Origin: an uncultured bacterium
GTDB lineage: Bacteria; Bacillota; Clostridia; Lachnospirales; Anaerotignaceae
NCBI GenBank assembly: GCA_905214825.1
Contig: CAJMNV010000013.1
Coordinates: 1 to 21,363 of the forward strand
DNA length: 21,363 nucleotides
Reading direction: 5' to 3'
Part shown: piece by piece, positions 1 to 7,664 of the stretch
Position numbering within the stretch: position 1 is the stretch's first letter
How the letters are laid out: each line of letters begins with the position of its first letter
The notes under the pieces: generated by a model
Database searches by the model: none
Told to the model about the DNA's origin: nothing
The model's input: the letters and a program-made list of their open reading frames with translations, nothing else
Position numbers and translations under genes: made by a program

Positions 1-9
1 AATGATGAT

Positions 10-1440
10 ATGTATGAACCAAATGAAAACAACCAAACAGAAAATAATACAAATATACAACAAACAGTACCCACAGTCATTCATTTGAAAGAATGTGATG
101 TCAAAGAAATTCCAGAAAACAATGCAAAAAGAGATATGACACCAGAAGATGTCCCGCCGATATATCGTGCGTATGAAAATACAAATGCACAAAACAACCA
201 AAACAACCAAAACAATACAACACCACAGTTAAAAAAAACAGAAAACGAAAAAAAAGAATGTTATACAGAATATATCAAAAAGAAAACCAAAAAAAATAAA
301 GGTTGGACGAAATTGATTGTGGCTAGTTTGATTATCGGCATTTCTGGTGGGGCGGCAATGGGTGCAGGATATGGTGCTGTCAAATATTATGGAAATCATC
401 AACCGGTTACTACCACAAATGCAGGTACCACATTGGTACAAAAAACATCTGCCGCTTCCGGTATGTCTGTGGTAGATGTTGTAAGTGCTGTGAAACCATC
501 GGTGGTAAGCATTTCCACAAAAATAGCAGGTACAAAATCTTATCAAAGCCCTTTTAGTATAGGCGGTGGTTTTGATATACCTTATGAGGCAGAAGGTGCA
601 GGCAGTGGCGTGATTTTCTATTCCAATGATAGTCAGGTTGCCATTGCAACAAACAACCATGTGATAGAAGGGGCAAACGAAGTGTATGCAACCATTAACG
701 ACACCACAACTGTGAGGGCGAATGTCGCTGGCACAAAAGCAGATTCCGATTTGGCAGTGTTGACAATTTCTTGGAAAGATTTGAAAGCAGCAGGGATTGA
801 AAATGTAACAGTTGCACAATTTGGCAACTCTGATGACTTGCAAGTAGGCGAAAGCGTGATTGCCATTGGCAATGCAATGGGATTGGGTCTTTCTGCAACA
901 GATGGTATTGTCAGCATAAAAGAACAAAATATCAATGTGGACGGCAATTCCCTCAATGTGATACAAACCAGTGCAGCAATCAACAGTGGTAATAGTGGTG
1001 GTGCTTTGGTGAACACAAGAGGGGAAGTCATTGGTATCAATACTGCAAAATATAATTCGTCTATGACAGAAGGTATGGGATATGCCATTCCAAGCAATGA
1101 CATTAAACCGATTGTGGAAGAATTGTTGGTAGATGGCACTTCTCCAACACCATATATTGGCATTGTTGGCACAAGTATTACATCTGAAAATGCTTCTTTA
1201 TATAAATTACCTGTGGGTGCTTTGATTATGGAAGTTACAAAAGGTGGCCCTGCGGATTTGGCTGGTATACAAGCAGGAGATATTATCACAAATTTTGATG
1301 GAAAAACAGTGATGGATATGGACGAACTTGCAAAAATGATAAAACAAGCAAAAGTTGGTACAAATATATCAGTGCATATTATAAGAAACGGGCAAACAGG
1401 CATGGATTTGACAATTACCATTGCAGATAAAAACCAATAA
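10..1440 (+). CDS. htrA: HtrA/DegP-like membrane-anchored serine protease with one PDZ domain (5' end uncertain)
   Basis: This is a trypsin-like (S1C) envelope protease of the HtrA family, which cleaves misfolded proteins outside the membrane. Residues 1-99 form a hydrophilic, Asn/Gln-rich cytoplasmic tail (NNQNNQNN at about 62-69). One membrane helix follows at about 100-122, then the protease domain at about 150-375. The catalytic triad is visible: His217 in TNNHVIEG, Asp247 in DSDLAV and Ser329 in GNSGGAL. A single PDZ domain lies at about 380-470 (PYIGI, GGPADLAGIQAGDII). The layout matches B. subtilis HtrA/YyxA, with a longer tail. The frame stays open to base 1 (Asn-Asp-Asp before the ATG) and no ribosome site is visible, so the true start may lie outside the window. 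A strong terminator follows directly. Confidence 0.93.
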   Translation: MYEPNENNQTENNTNIQQTVPTVIHLKECDVKEIPENNAKRDMTPEDVPPIYRAYENTNAQNNQNNQNNTTPQLKKTENEKKECYTEYIKKKTKKNKGWTKLIVASLIIGISGGAAMGAGYGAVKYYGNHQPVTTTNAGTTLVQKTSAASGMSVVDVVSAVKPSVVSISTKIAGTKSYQSPFSIGGGFDIPYEAEGAGSGVIFYSNDSQVAIATNNHVIEGANEVYATINDTTTVRANVAGTKADSDLAVLTISWKDLKAAGIENVTVAQFGNSDDLQVGESVIAIGNAMGLGLSATDGIVSIKEQNINVDGNSLNVIQTSAAINSGNSGGALVNTRGEVIGINTAKYNSSMTEGMGYAIPSNDIKPIVEELLVDGTSPTPYIGIVGTSITSENASLYKLPVGALIMEVTKGGPADLAGIQAGDIITNFDGKTVMDMDELAKMIKQAKVGTNISVHIIRNGQTGMDLTITIADKNQ

Positions 1441-1444
1441 ATAC

Positions 1445-1484
1445 AAAACCATCAAAACCATTTGCGGTTTTGATGGTTTTTTTG
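1445..1484 (+). terminator. Rho-independent terminator after htrA
   Basis: A perfect 15-bp inverted repeat (arms 1445-1459 and 1466-1480) has a 6-nt loop and runs into a seven-base T tract (1477-1483). It begins five bases after the htrA stop codon and separates htrA from the next transcription unit. Confidence 0.9.
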
Positions 1485-1518
1485 CATGGTTTGAAAAAGA
1501 AACATTGACAAACAACCC

Positions 1519-1547
1519 TTTACCATATACAAAAAATGTATTATAAT
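1519..1547 (+). promoter_or_regulatory. Sigma-A-like promoter for the HlyD-like/ylm gene run
   Basis: A consensus -10 box TATAAT (1542-1547) lies 17 nt after a TTTACC -35-like box (1519-1524, four of six consensus bases). It stands between the htrA terminator and the GTG start at 1580, so it probably drives the long downstream gene run. A perfect TTGACA at 1505-1510 lies 31 nt from the TATAAT and is too far away to pair with it. Confidence 0.6.
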
Positions 1548-1579
1548 AAAAAAATGTCAAAAGACAAAGGGGGATATGT

Positions 1580-3259
1580 GTGGCAAAAACCAATGCAAAT
1601 CAAAGAAATCGAAAACCCAAAAATTACAAAAACACAAAAACACCCCAAAGGCAACGTGCAAGTCAAAGCAATGTTTATGAATTAAATCGTATCCGCCAAA
1701 TGCGGGAAAAACAACGCAGACAAGCACAACAGCCGGTCAAACAAGTAAAACCAGCCAGACAATCACAAAAAAATGTGCCAACAAAACACAATGCACAAAA
1801 AGCAGCAAAACGTCGCAAAATATATGCAGGAAATATTTTACCGGCATTTGTGTTTGTGGTCATTGCCATTTATTTGGCGGCACAGATTGTGATGATGACA
1901 GTCAGAAAACCAGAAATCAATGTAGAAACAGTGGTATATGGTACCATTGATACACCAAAAGTGCAAAAAGGATTGATTGTACGTGATGAATATGTGGCAA
2001 AAAGCAATCGAAGCGGTATGCCATTTTATCAATATTCCGAAGGAGAATATGTTTCAAAATCTGCTGTGGTTTGTGAAGTCAAAGACACTGCATCTACAAA
2101 AGTGTTGGAAGAAAAATTACAATCCATTGATAAAGATATTTGGGAAATGCAAAAAGACCGCAGCGATTTATCTACATTTTCAGAAGACATCAATCGCATT
2201 GAAAAAAGTATTTCTGCAACAGTAGAAACATTTGCAGGTCGTTCGATGAAAAATGATACTTCTTATTTGTATACCATGCGGACACAATTAGATAACTATA
2301 TTACACAAAGAAATGAAATTTGGTTATCAGAAGATGTGGAAAGTTTGTCACAATTAAATGAAAAAAGAAGTGCATATGCAAAACAACTTTCTGAGAATAT
2401 GAGTACCATTACCGCAGAAGAAAGCGGTGTTTTGGCATTTAGTTATGATGGATTGGAAGAGACTTTACAACCTGAAAAATTGGAAGAAGTGCAAGTGGGC
2501 GATGTCAAAAGCGATGAAAGACTGAAATTGCTTTCCAAAAGAACCAGTGTTTCAGAGAACGACCCACTATTTCGCATTGTCAAAAGCAATGAATGGCATT
2601 TGGTTTCCAATGTTTCCAAAAAAGATGCAGAGGGTTGGGAAGTGGGTGATGCATTGGTGTTGCATGTCACGGGAAATGATAAAACAATACCAATTCGTGC
2701 CGTGATTTCTGCATTGACACAACAAGAAGAACAAACAAAAGTGATATTTTCTTGTTTTTCTCATATGGGTGATTTTATTGATTATCGTACTGTGGCGTAT
2801 ACCGTGGAAGAAAAAGTGGTGAAAGGCTTGAAAATCCCCAATGATGCACTGGTTGAAAAATCTTTGCTGAAAATCCCGTTAAATTGTTTGACAGAAAGTA
2901 ATGGGATGGAAGGTGTATTGCTGGCAAATGGTGATAATGCAAAATTTATGGAAATCAATGCAATCAATAGAGATGACGAATATGTTTATCTGGCACAAAA
3001 CAGCCAAGGACTGAAAATGGGTGATGTGATTTTGCAAGGTACCAGTGAAAATGCAAAACAATACACAATCGCAGAATTAAAAACCTCTGTGGGGGTTTAC
3101 ATGGCGAATAGTTCTATGGCAAAATTTGTACCTGTTGTAATTTTAGAGCAAAATCAAGAGTATGCGATTGTAGAATCAGCGGGGGCTTACGGTTTACAGG
3201 AGTATGATACGATTGTATCAGAGGCAAAAAATATTACGGAAGGGCAATCAATATATTAA
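1580..3259 (+). CDS. HlyD-like (membrane-fusion-protein-like) single-pass membrane protein of unknown function
   Basis: This 559-residue protein has a very basic, Gln/Lys/Arg-rich cytoplasmic N-terminus (about 1-82), one membrane helix at about 84-107 and a large extracellular part. After the helix, the segment with SGMPFYQYSEGEYVSKSAVV resembles the lipoyl-like half-motif of HlyD/membrane-fusion adaptors. A charged helical hairpin follows (about 170-275), then beta-rich sequence. The GTG start is supported by AAAGGGGG (1567-1573), 6 nt upstream. It is the first gene after the promoter and sits directly before yggS and the sepF division cluster. No ABC transporter or outer-membrane partner is nearby, so an efflux role is unsupported. 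A role in division or envelope assembly is inference from position only. Confidence 0.7.
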   Translation: MAKTNANQRNRKPKNYKNTKTPQRQRASQSNVYELNRIRQMREKQRRQAQQPVKQVKPARQSQKNVPTKHNAQKAAKRRKIYAGNILPAFVFVVIAIYLAAQIVMMTVRKPEINVETVVYGTIDTPKVQKGLIVRDEYVAKSNRSGMPFYQYSEGEYVSKSAVVCEVKDTASTKVLEEKLQSIDKDIWEMQKDRSDLSTFSEDINRIEKSISATVETFAGRSMKNDTSYLYTMRTQLDNYITQRNEIWLSEDVESLSQLNEKRSAYAKQLSENMSTITAEESGVLAFSYDGLEETLQPEKLEEVQVGDVKSDERLKLLSKRTSVSENDPLFRIVKSNEWHLVSNVSKKDAEGWEVGDALVLHVTGNDKTIPIRAVISALTQQEEQTKVIFSCFSHMGDFIDYRTVAYTVEEKVVKGLKIPNDALVEKSLLKIPLNCLTESNGMEGVLLANGDNAKFMEINAINRDDEYVYLAQNSQGLKMGDVILQGTSENAKQYTIAELKTSVGVYMANSSMAKFVPVVILEQNQEYAIVESAGAYGLQEYDTIVSEAKNITEGQSIY

Positions 3260-3278
3260 AAAGGAGTGTGTGGTTGTG

Positions 3279-3983
3279 ATGAAATCCATGGAACAAAATA
3301 TTGCACAAGTCAGACAAAATATTGCACAGGCAGCAAAAAAAGTTGGCAGAAATCCGGAAGATATTTTGCTTTTGGCAGTGAGTAAAACAAAGCCTGTGGA
3401 ACAAATCAAAGAAGCGGTTTCTTATGGATTGACTTCTTTGGGAGAAAACAAAGTGCAAGAAATTATGGATAAATATGAGCCGATGGGTGAAGGTATTCAT
3501 TGGCATTTGATTGGACATTTGCAAACCAATAAGGTAAAATATATTATAGACAAAGTAGATATGATACATTCTGTGGAAAGTATCCGCTTGGCAGAAGAAA
3601 TTGAAAAACGTGCCGCAGCAAAAAATAAAGTGATGGATATTTTGGTGGAAATAAACATTGCACAAGAGGAAAGTAAATTTGGTATTCCCGTAAATGAAGT
3701 GGAAAGTTTTTTACAGGAATTGTCAAAATTTTCGCATATTCGCATAAGAGGTTTGATGACCGTGGCACCTTTTGTAGAAAATCCGGAAGAAAATAGATTA
3801 TATTTCCGTAAAATGCGTGAATTATTGGTTGACATAAATACAAAAAAAATTGATAATATAAACATGGACGTACTCTCTATGGGTATGACAGGTGATTATA
3901 TGGTTGCGATTGAGGAAGGGGCAACCATTGTGCGTGTCGGAACAGGTATCTTTGGAGAGAGGTATTATCCAAATAAGCAATAA
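3279..3983 (+). CDS. yggS: YggS/YlmE family pyridoxal-phosphate-binding protein
   Basis: This is a PLP homeostasis protein (COG0325, YggS/YlmE/PROSC): a fold-type III TIM barrel that binds PLP without known catalysis and buffers cellular PLP and amino-acid pools. Counting from the ATG at 3279 it has 234 residues, normal for the family. The PLP lysine is Lys36 in LLAVSKTKP, the same number as in E. coli YggS. WHLIGHLQTNKV (75-86) and the C-terminal MGMTGDYMVAIEEGATIVRVG phosphate-binding region are also present. The start is chosen because AAGGAG (3261-3266) lies 12 nt before this ATG. An in-frame GTG at 3276 (9 nt spacing) is equally plausible. The frame is open further upstream, but using that would overlap the preceding gene. 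It begins the ylm cluster. Confidence 0.92.
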   Translation: MKSMEQNIAQVRQNIAQAAKKVGRNPEDILLLAVSKTKPVEQIKEAVSYGLTSLGENKVQEIMDKYEPMGEGIHWHLIGHLQTNKVKYIIDKVDMIHSVESIRLAEEIEKRAAAKNKVMDILVEINIAQEESKFGIPVNEVESFLQELSKFSHIRIRGLMTVAPFVENPEENRLYFRKMRELLVDINTKKIDNINMDVLSMGMTGDYMVAIEEGATIVRVGTGIFGERYYPNKQ

Positions 3984-4028
3984 TTCAAAAAAAGATATTG
4001 GGGTAAAACATTCTAGGAGGATATGACA

Positions 4029-4553
4029 GTGGCTAAAATTTTTGATAAAATGAAGGATTTGATGTTTGGGGATTATGAAGATGATGATGAGTACTATGAA
4101 GATGAGTATGAATATGATATACCCGTTCGAGAAACAGCACAACCCAATAATACATATAATTTAAGAGATGTGAACAAAGAAATGGATTACAGTGGTGCAT
4201 CATCTCAAAGAAAAACAAACCGAAACAACCCACAAGTGTATAGTATCAATACCAATGTACAGATGCAAGTGGTGATTATTAAACCAAACTGCTACGAAGA
4301 TGCACAAGAAATTTGTGACCAAATTAAAACAAAAAAACCTGTGGTTGTGAATTTGGAAAAAGTGGAATTTCCTGTGGCACAAAGAATTATGGACTTTTTG
4401 AGTGGTACTTGCTATTCTTTGGAAGGCTCTATACAACGTGTGGCAAATAATATTTTTATCATTGCCCCAGAAAATGTAGATATTAGTGGTGATTTCAAAG
4501 AAGAGTTGAAAACAAAAGGTGTCATATTACCTTGGATGAGTAGTGGTAGATAA
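4029..4553 (+). CDS. sepF: Cell division protein SepF
   Basis: SepF is the cytoplasmic membrane anchor and bundler of FtsZ at the division site. The first 14 residues (MAKIFDKMKDLMFG) form the expected amphipathic membrane-targeting helix. A very acidic, Tyr-rich linker follows (about 15-32, EDDDEYYEDEYEYD), and the conserved SepF domain occupies about 77-155 (VVIIKPNCYEDAQEI, VVVNLE, LEGSIQRVANNIFIIAP). I chose the GTG at 4029, not the ATG at 4023, for two reasons. AGGAGG (4015-4020) is 8 nt from the GTG but only 2 nt from the ATG, and SepF proteins normally open with M-(A)-K-I-F. Length is 174 residues. It lies between yggS and yggT as in B. subtilis ylmE-ylmF-ylmG. Confidence 0.95.
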   Translation: MAKIFDKMKDLMFGDYEDDDEYYEDEYEYDIPVRETAQPNNTYNLRDVNKEMDYSGASSQRKTNRNNPQVYSINTNVQMQVVIIKPNCYEDAQEICDQIKTKKPVVVNLEKVEFPVAQRIMDFLSGTCYSLEGSIQRVANNIFIIAPENVDISGDFKEELKTKGVILPWMSSGR

Positions 4554-4568
4554 GAAAGGAAGTATAGC

Positions 4569-4859
4569 TTGAACGCAATACAGATTTTATTTTTTAATGC
4601 AATCAATATGTTTTTTAAGTTATTGGAGTTGTTGATATTTATACGAATATTACTCTCTTGGATACCTATGTTTGGATATAACAATCCGATTGGTAAATTG
4701 ATTTACAATTTGACAGAACCCATATTGGGGCCTTGCCGTCGTATGTTGGATAAATCCCCTTTGGGTGGTGGCATGATGTTGGATTTTTCGCCTGTCATTG
4801 CACTGATACTGATGATGTTGGTCAAACAGTTGTTGATTGGTTTGGTCGGAATGTTTTGA
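4569..4859 (+). CDS. yggT: YggT/YlmG family small membrane protein
   Basis: A 96-residue integral membrane protein of the YggT (YlmG) family. It has two hydrophobic segments (about 5-31 and 72-95) around the family signature: RILLSWIPMFG (26-36), then LTEPILGPCRRML, then LDFSPVIALI. The TTG start is supported by AAGGAAG just upstream (4556-4562) and gives the right family N-terminus. The biochemical role is unknown. The family is linked to division and nucleoid/septum organisation by its constant place after sepF and by its chloroplast homologues. It is 15 nt from sepF and 12 nt from ylmH, so almost certainly co-transcribed. Confidence 0.92.
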   Translation: MNAIQILFFNAINMFFKLLELLIFIRILLSWIPMFGYNNPIGKLIYNLTEPILGPCRRMLDKSPLGGGMMLDFSPVIALILMMLVKQLLIGLVGMF

Positions 4860-4871
4860 TGGGCAAGCAAT

Positions 4872-5660
4872 ATGAATAGACAAGCATTATTGCAAAAAAT
4901 AACACAGCCTGAAGAAAGACTTTTATTTGCAAAAGTACTTGACCAGGCTGCTTTATGCTATAAAAAGCACGAAATGGTATTTACAGATTTTTTGGATATG
5001 GCAAAAAGTGGAAAGTTTCTGGAAAAATTGCAGTATGAAAGAGATTTGCAAGTGATGGCATTTGGTGGAAACATGAATTGTGAACGGCGTATGCTGGGTT
5101 TTGCACCAGATTATATGACATTGACAGAAGCAGATTTCCCCATACAAGCATTGCGTATTACAAAACATAAAAAATTTGGACAAACCGATTTGACACACAG
5201 GGATTATCTAGGTTCGATATTAGGACTTGGGATTGACCGCAGTAAAATCGGCGATATATTGGTTTTGCAAGAACAGACCATTTGTTTTGCAACAAAAGAC
5301 ATTGCTCCCTATATTGCAATGCAACTGCAAAAAGTTTCTCGTACACCTGTACAAGTGGAAGAAACCACATGGACAGCTTTGGATTTTCAAAAAGAACCTA
5401 TGTTGCAAAAATTGACAGTTGCCTCATTGCGGTTAGATGCTGTGGCAAGTGGTGTATTGCATGTATCCAGAGGAAAAATACAAGCATTGATTGATGCAGA
5501 AAAAGCAAATGTGAACTGGAACACCATCACACAGACTTCTTATTTGCTCAAAGAAGGCGATATGGTTTCTGTGAGAGGATTTGGACGGTTTCGTATTGTG
5601 GATATTGGCGGCAAGAGCAAAAAAGATAGAGTGATTTTGGAAGTGGAAGTGTATTGGTAA
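4872..5660 (+). CDS. ylmH: YlmH S4-domain RNA-binding protein
   Basis: A 262-residue cytoplasmic RNA-binding protein of the YlmH family. The N-terminal YlmH region carries the family signature HRDYLGSILGLGIDRSKIGD (109-128). The C-terminal S4 RNA-binding domain spans about 182-250 (LRLDAVASGVLHVSRGKIQALI). B. subtilis YlmH is reported to bind 50S-peptidyl-tRNA complexes and act in ribosome-associated quality control, like the small S4 protein RqcP. Assigning that role here is by family. The ribosome site before the ATG is weak (ATGGGC at 4859-4864). The stop is followed at once by the GGAGG of divIVA. Confidence 0.93.
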   Translation: MNRQALLQKITQPEERLLFAKVLDQAALCYKKHEMVFTDFLDMAKSGKFLEKLQYERDLQVMAFGGNMNCERRMLGFAPDYMTLTEADFPIQALRITKHKKFGQTDLTHRDYLGSILGLGIDRSKIGDILVLQEQTICFATKDIAPYIAMQLQKVSRTPVQVEETTWTALDFQKEPMLQKLTVASLRLDAVASGVLHVSRGKIQALIDAEKANVNWNTITQTSYLLKEGDMVSVRGFGRFRIVDIGGKSKKDRVILEVEVYW

Positions 5661-5672
5661 GGAGGTTTTTGC

Positions 5673-6149
5673 ATGGTAACACCCCATGATATTGCAACAA
5701 AAGAGTTCAAAAAAGTAGCAGTGGGATATTCTCCTGAAGAAGTGGATATTTTTTTGGACGAAATTTATGAAGATTATGAAAGAATGTATGAAGCGGAACA
5801 ATATGCAAGAAAAAATCCGGAACCAATACAACAACCAGAAGAAGATATTATATTCAAAAATATGGAAAAAACGCTGGAACGCACACTTGCATTGGCAGAA
5901 AATGCTGCAATGGAAACAAGAGAGGCGGCAAAAGCAGAGGCAGCACAGACTGTTGCAAAAGCAAAATTGGAACGTGATGAAATGTTGGCAGAAGCACGCA
6001 ACCAATTATATGAGATACAGCAAGAAATTGCATCATTGCAAAATCGCTATGAATTGATGCGTGCGAGAGTAAAACTTTTGTTGTATGCAGAAATTGAATT
6101 GTTAGACAAAAATGAAATTATGTCAGAAAAAGAAGTAGAAATGGAATAA
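5673..6149 (+). CDS. divIVA: DivIVA-domain cell division/polarity protein
   Basis: A 158-residue coiled-coil protein with an N-terminal DivIVA lipid-binding domain (TPHDIATKEFKK, then GYSPEEVDIFLDEIYEDYE, residues 3-37). A Pro/Glu linker and a long Ala/Glu/Lys-rich coiled coil follow at about 64-140. DivIVA senses negative membrane curvature at septa and poles and recruits other proteins. GGAGG (5661-5665) lies 7 nt before the ATG. The residues matching the membrane-inserting Phe17-Arg18 of B. subtilis DivIVA are Ala16-Val17, so membrane binding may differ. The coil is shorter than in actinobacterial forms. Last gene of the ylm cluster; ileS, which follows in B. subtilis, is absent. Confidence 0.93.
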   Translation: MVTPHDIATKEFKKVAVGYSPEEVDIFLDEIYEDYERMYEAEQYARKNPEPIQQPEEDIIFKNMEKTLERTLALAENAAMETREAAKAEAAQTVAKAKLERDEMLAEARNQLYEIQQEIASLQNRYELMRARVKLLLYAEIELLDKNEIMSEKEVEME

Positions 6150-6156
6150 GAAACAG

Positions 6157-6186
6157 AAAACGGCTGTAACAATACACGGTTTTTTT
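6157..6186 (+). terminator. Possible weak, imperfect terminator between divIVA and lspA
   Basis: AAAAC (6157-6161) pairs with GTTTT (6179-6183) and TGTA (6165-6168) pairs with TACA (6173-6176). A 3x2 internal loop interrupts the stem, and a T run ends at 6186. It is far weaker than the hairpins at 1445, 15705 and 20149, and may only reduce read-through. The rest of the 101-nt gap (6150-6250) holds the lspA ribosome site and no clear promoter. Confidence 0.3.
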
Positions 6187-6250
6187 GATGTGTATTGGTT
6201 GCGGCTGCTTTTATTATAGACAAAGAATAAAAAATAAAGGAATGATATTT

Positions 6251-6730
6251 ATGTGGATTGCCTCCATATTGGCAATGGTTGTGTTATTTGGCATTGACCA
6301 GTTGACAAAATATATCGCTTTGGTGCAGTTGAAACCTGTGGGCAGTGTGACAGTGATAGACGGTTTCTTACACTTGACATTTGTGGAAAACAGAGGCGTT
6401 GCATTCGGTATGTTTTCAGGTAAAAAATGGTTTATATTGCTTTTGACAATGGTGATTGTGGCAGTGATGGTATATTATTTTATCAAACTGCCAAAAACAA
6501 AAGAATATCAATGGGTGCGTATGGCAATGGTACCCATATTGGCTGGTGCTGTGGGCAATATGGCTGACCGCTTGTTCCGTGGATATGTTGTGGATTTTTT
6601 TGAGTTTGGATTTGTAGAGTTCCCGGTGTTCAATGTTGCAGATATTTATGTGGTTTGTGGTGTGATTGTGCTGGCGGTATTGGTATTATTTGTGATAAAA
6701 GAAGAACCAAAAGAAAAAAAGGAAGATTGA
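6251..6730 (+). CDS. lspA: Prolipoprotein signal peptidase (signal peptidase II)
   Basis: LspA is the membrane aspartyl peptidase that removes signal peptides from diacylglyceryl-modified prolipoproteins. With the ATG at 6251 it has 159 residues, normal for the family, and four hydrophobic segments (about 2-24, 59-79, 91-105, 130-149). The catalytic dyad is visible: Asp106 in GNMADRLFRGYVVDF and Asp131 in FNVADIY. The VENRGVAFG motif (45-53) is also conserved. I chose 6251 because AAAGGA (6236-6241) is 9 nt upstream. The in-frame ATG at 6242 abuts that site, and the open frame back to 6185 adds an unrelated Cys-rich stretch. It is followed 3 nt later by the pseudouridine synthase, the B. subtilis lspA-ylyB order. 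Confidence 0.95.
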   Translation: MWIASILAMVVLFGIDQLTKYIALVQLKPVGSVTVIDGFLHLTFVENRGVAFGMFSGKKWFILLLTMVIVAVMVYYFIKLPKTKEYQWVRMAMVPILAGAVGNMADRLFRGYVVDFFEFGFVEFPVFNVADIYVVCGVIVLAVLVLFVIKEEPKEKKED

Positions 6731-6733
6731 TAT

Positions 6734-7648
6734 ATGGAATATTTGACATTTGGTGTGGAAAAAGAGGATATTGGTTGTCGTATTGATGTTTTTTTGGCAG
6801 AAAATATAGAAGATATTTCCAGAAGTGGCATACAAAAACTCATGGAACAAGAATATATCCGTTGTAATGGAAAAAGTGTGAAAGCAAATTATAAATTGAG
6901 AGAAAAAGATATATTGGACGTGGAAATTCCAGAAAGCAAAGAAGTGGAAATATTGCCAGAAGATATTCCACTGGATATTTTGTATGAAGATGCAGATGTG
7001 ATTGTGATAAATAAGCCGCAAGGTATGGTGGTACACCCAGCCCCCGGACATTATACAGGAACATTGGTAAATGCATTATTGTATCATTGTGGTGACGAAC
7101 TTTCCGGTATCAATGGTGAAAAACGTCCTGGTATTGTACATCGTATCGATAAAGATACTTCAGGTGTGTTGATGGTAGCAAAAAATAATATAGCACATCA
7201 ATCTTTGGCGGCACAGTTGGCAGAGCATAGTATCACCAGAAAATACAATGCCATTGTATTTAATGGTTTTCGAGAAGAAGTAGGCACGGTTGACCAACCT
7301 ATTGGCAGGAATCCGTCAGACAGAAAGAAAATGGCTGTGACACAAAAACATAGCCGTCATGCTGTGACACATTATAAAGTATTACAAAAATTTGGAAATT
7401 TTAATCTGATAGAAGCACAACTGGAAACCGGTCGTACCCATCAAATTCGTGTACATATGACATATATTGGTCATCCTTTGCTGGGGGATACAGTATATGG
7501 CCCTAAAAAGCAACCATTTGCATTGGAAGGACAAGTATTGCACGCAAGAGTTTTGGGATTTCAACACCCAAGAACAGGGAAATATATGGAATTTGAGGCA
7601 CCATTGCCAGAATATTTTGAAAAGTTGATACAGCGTTTGCAAAAGTGA
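6734..7648 (+). CDS. rluD: RluD/YlyB-type pseudouridine synthase (RluA family)
   Basis: This enzyme isomerises uridine to pseudouridine in RNA, most likely 23S rRNA; the exact sites cannot be read from sequence. An N-terminal S4 RNA-binding domain spans about 14-80 (RIDVFLAENIEDISRSGIQKLM). The catalytic domain spans about 85-300, with the RluA-family motif RPGIVHRIDKDTSG (131-144). The catalytic aspartate is Asp139, the same number as in E. coli RluD. The motif ETGRTHQIRVHMTYIGHPLLGD follows. At 304 residues it has normal length. The ATG is preceded by AAAGGAAG (6718-6725), with 8 nt between. In B. subtilis the orthologue ylyB directly precedes the pyr operon, as its counterpart does here. 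Confidence 0.94.
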   Translation: MEYLTFGVEKEDIGCRIDVFLAENIEDISRSGIQKLMEQEYIRCNGKSVKANYKLREKDILDVEIPESKEVEILPEDIPLDILYEDADVIVINKPQGMVVHPAPGHYTGTLVNALLYHCGDELSGINGEKRPGIVHRIDKDTSGVLMVAKNNIAHQSLAAQLAEHSITRKYNAIVFNGFREEVGTVDQPIGRNPSDRKKMAVTQKHSRHAVTHYKVLQKFGNFNLIEAQLETGRTHQIRVHMTYIGHPLLGDTVYGPKKQPFALEGQVLHARVLGFQHPRTGKYMEFEAPLPEYFEKLIQRLQK

Positions 7649-7664
7649 TGGGAGGCGAAAGACA

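Noticed and set aside
633..1421. A 262-codon minus-strand open frame opposite htrA
   Set aside because: It overlaps the catalytic domain of htrA, which has the full triad; no ribosome site or motif supports it.
1505..1547. TTGACA at 1505 paired with TATAAT at 1542
   Set aside because: The 31-nt spacing is far outside the sigma-A range. TTTACC at 1519 with 17 nt spacing fits better.
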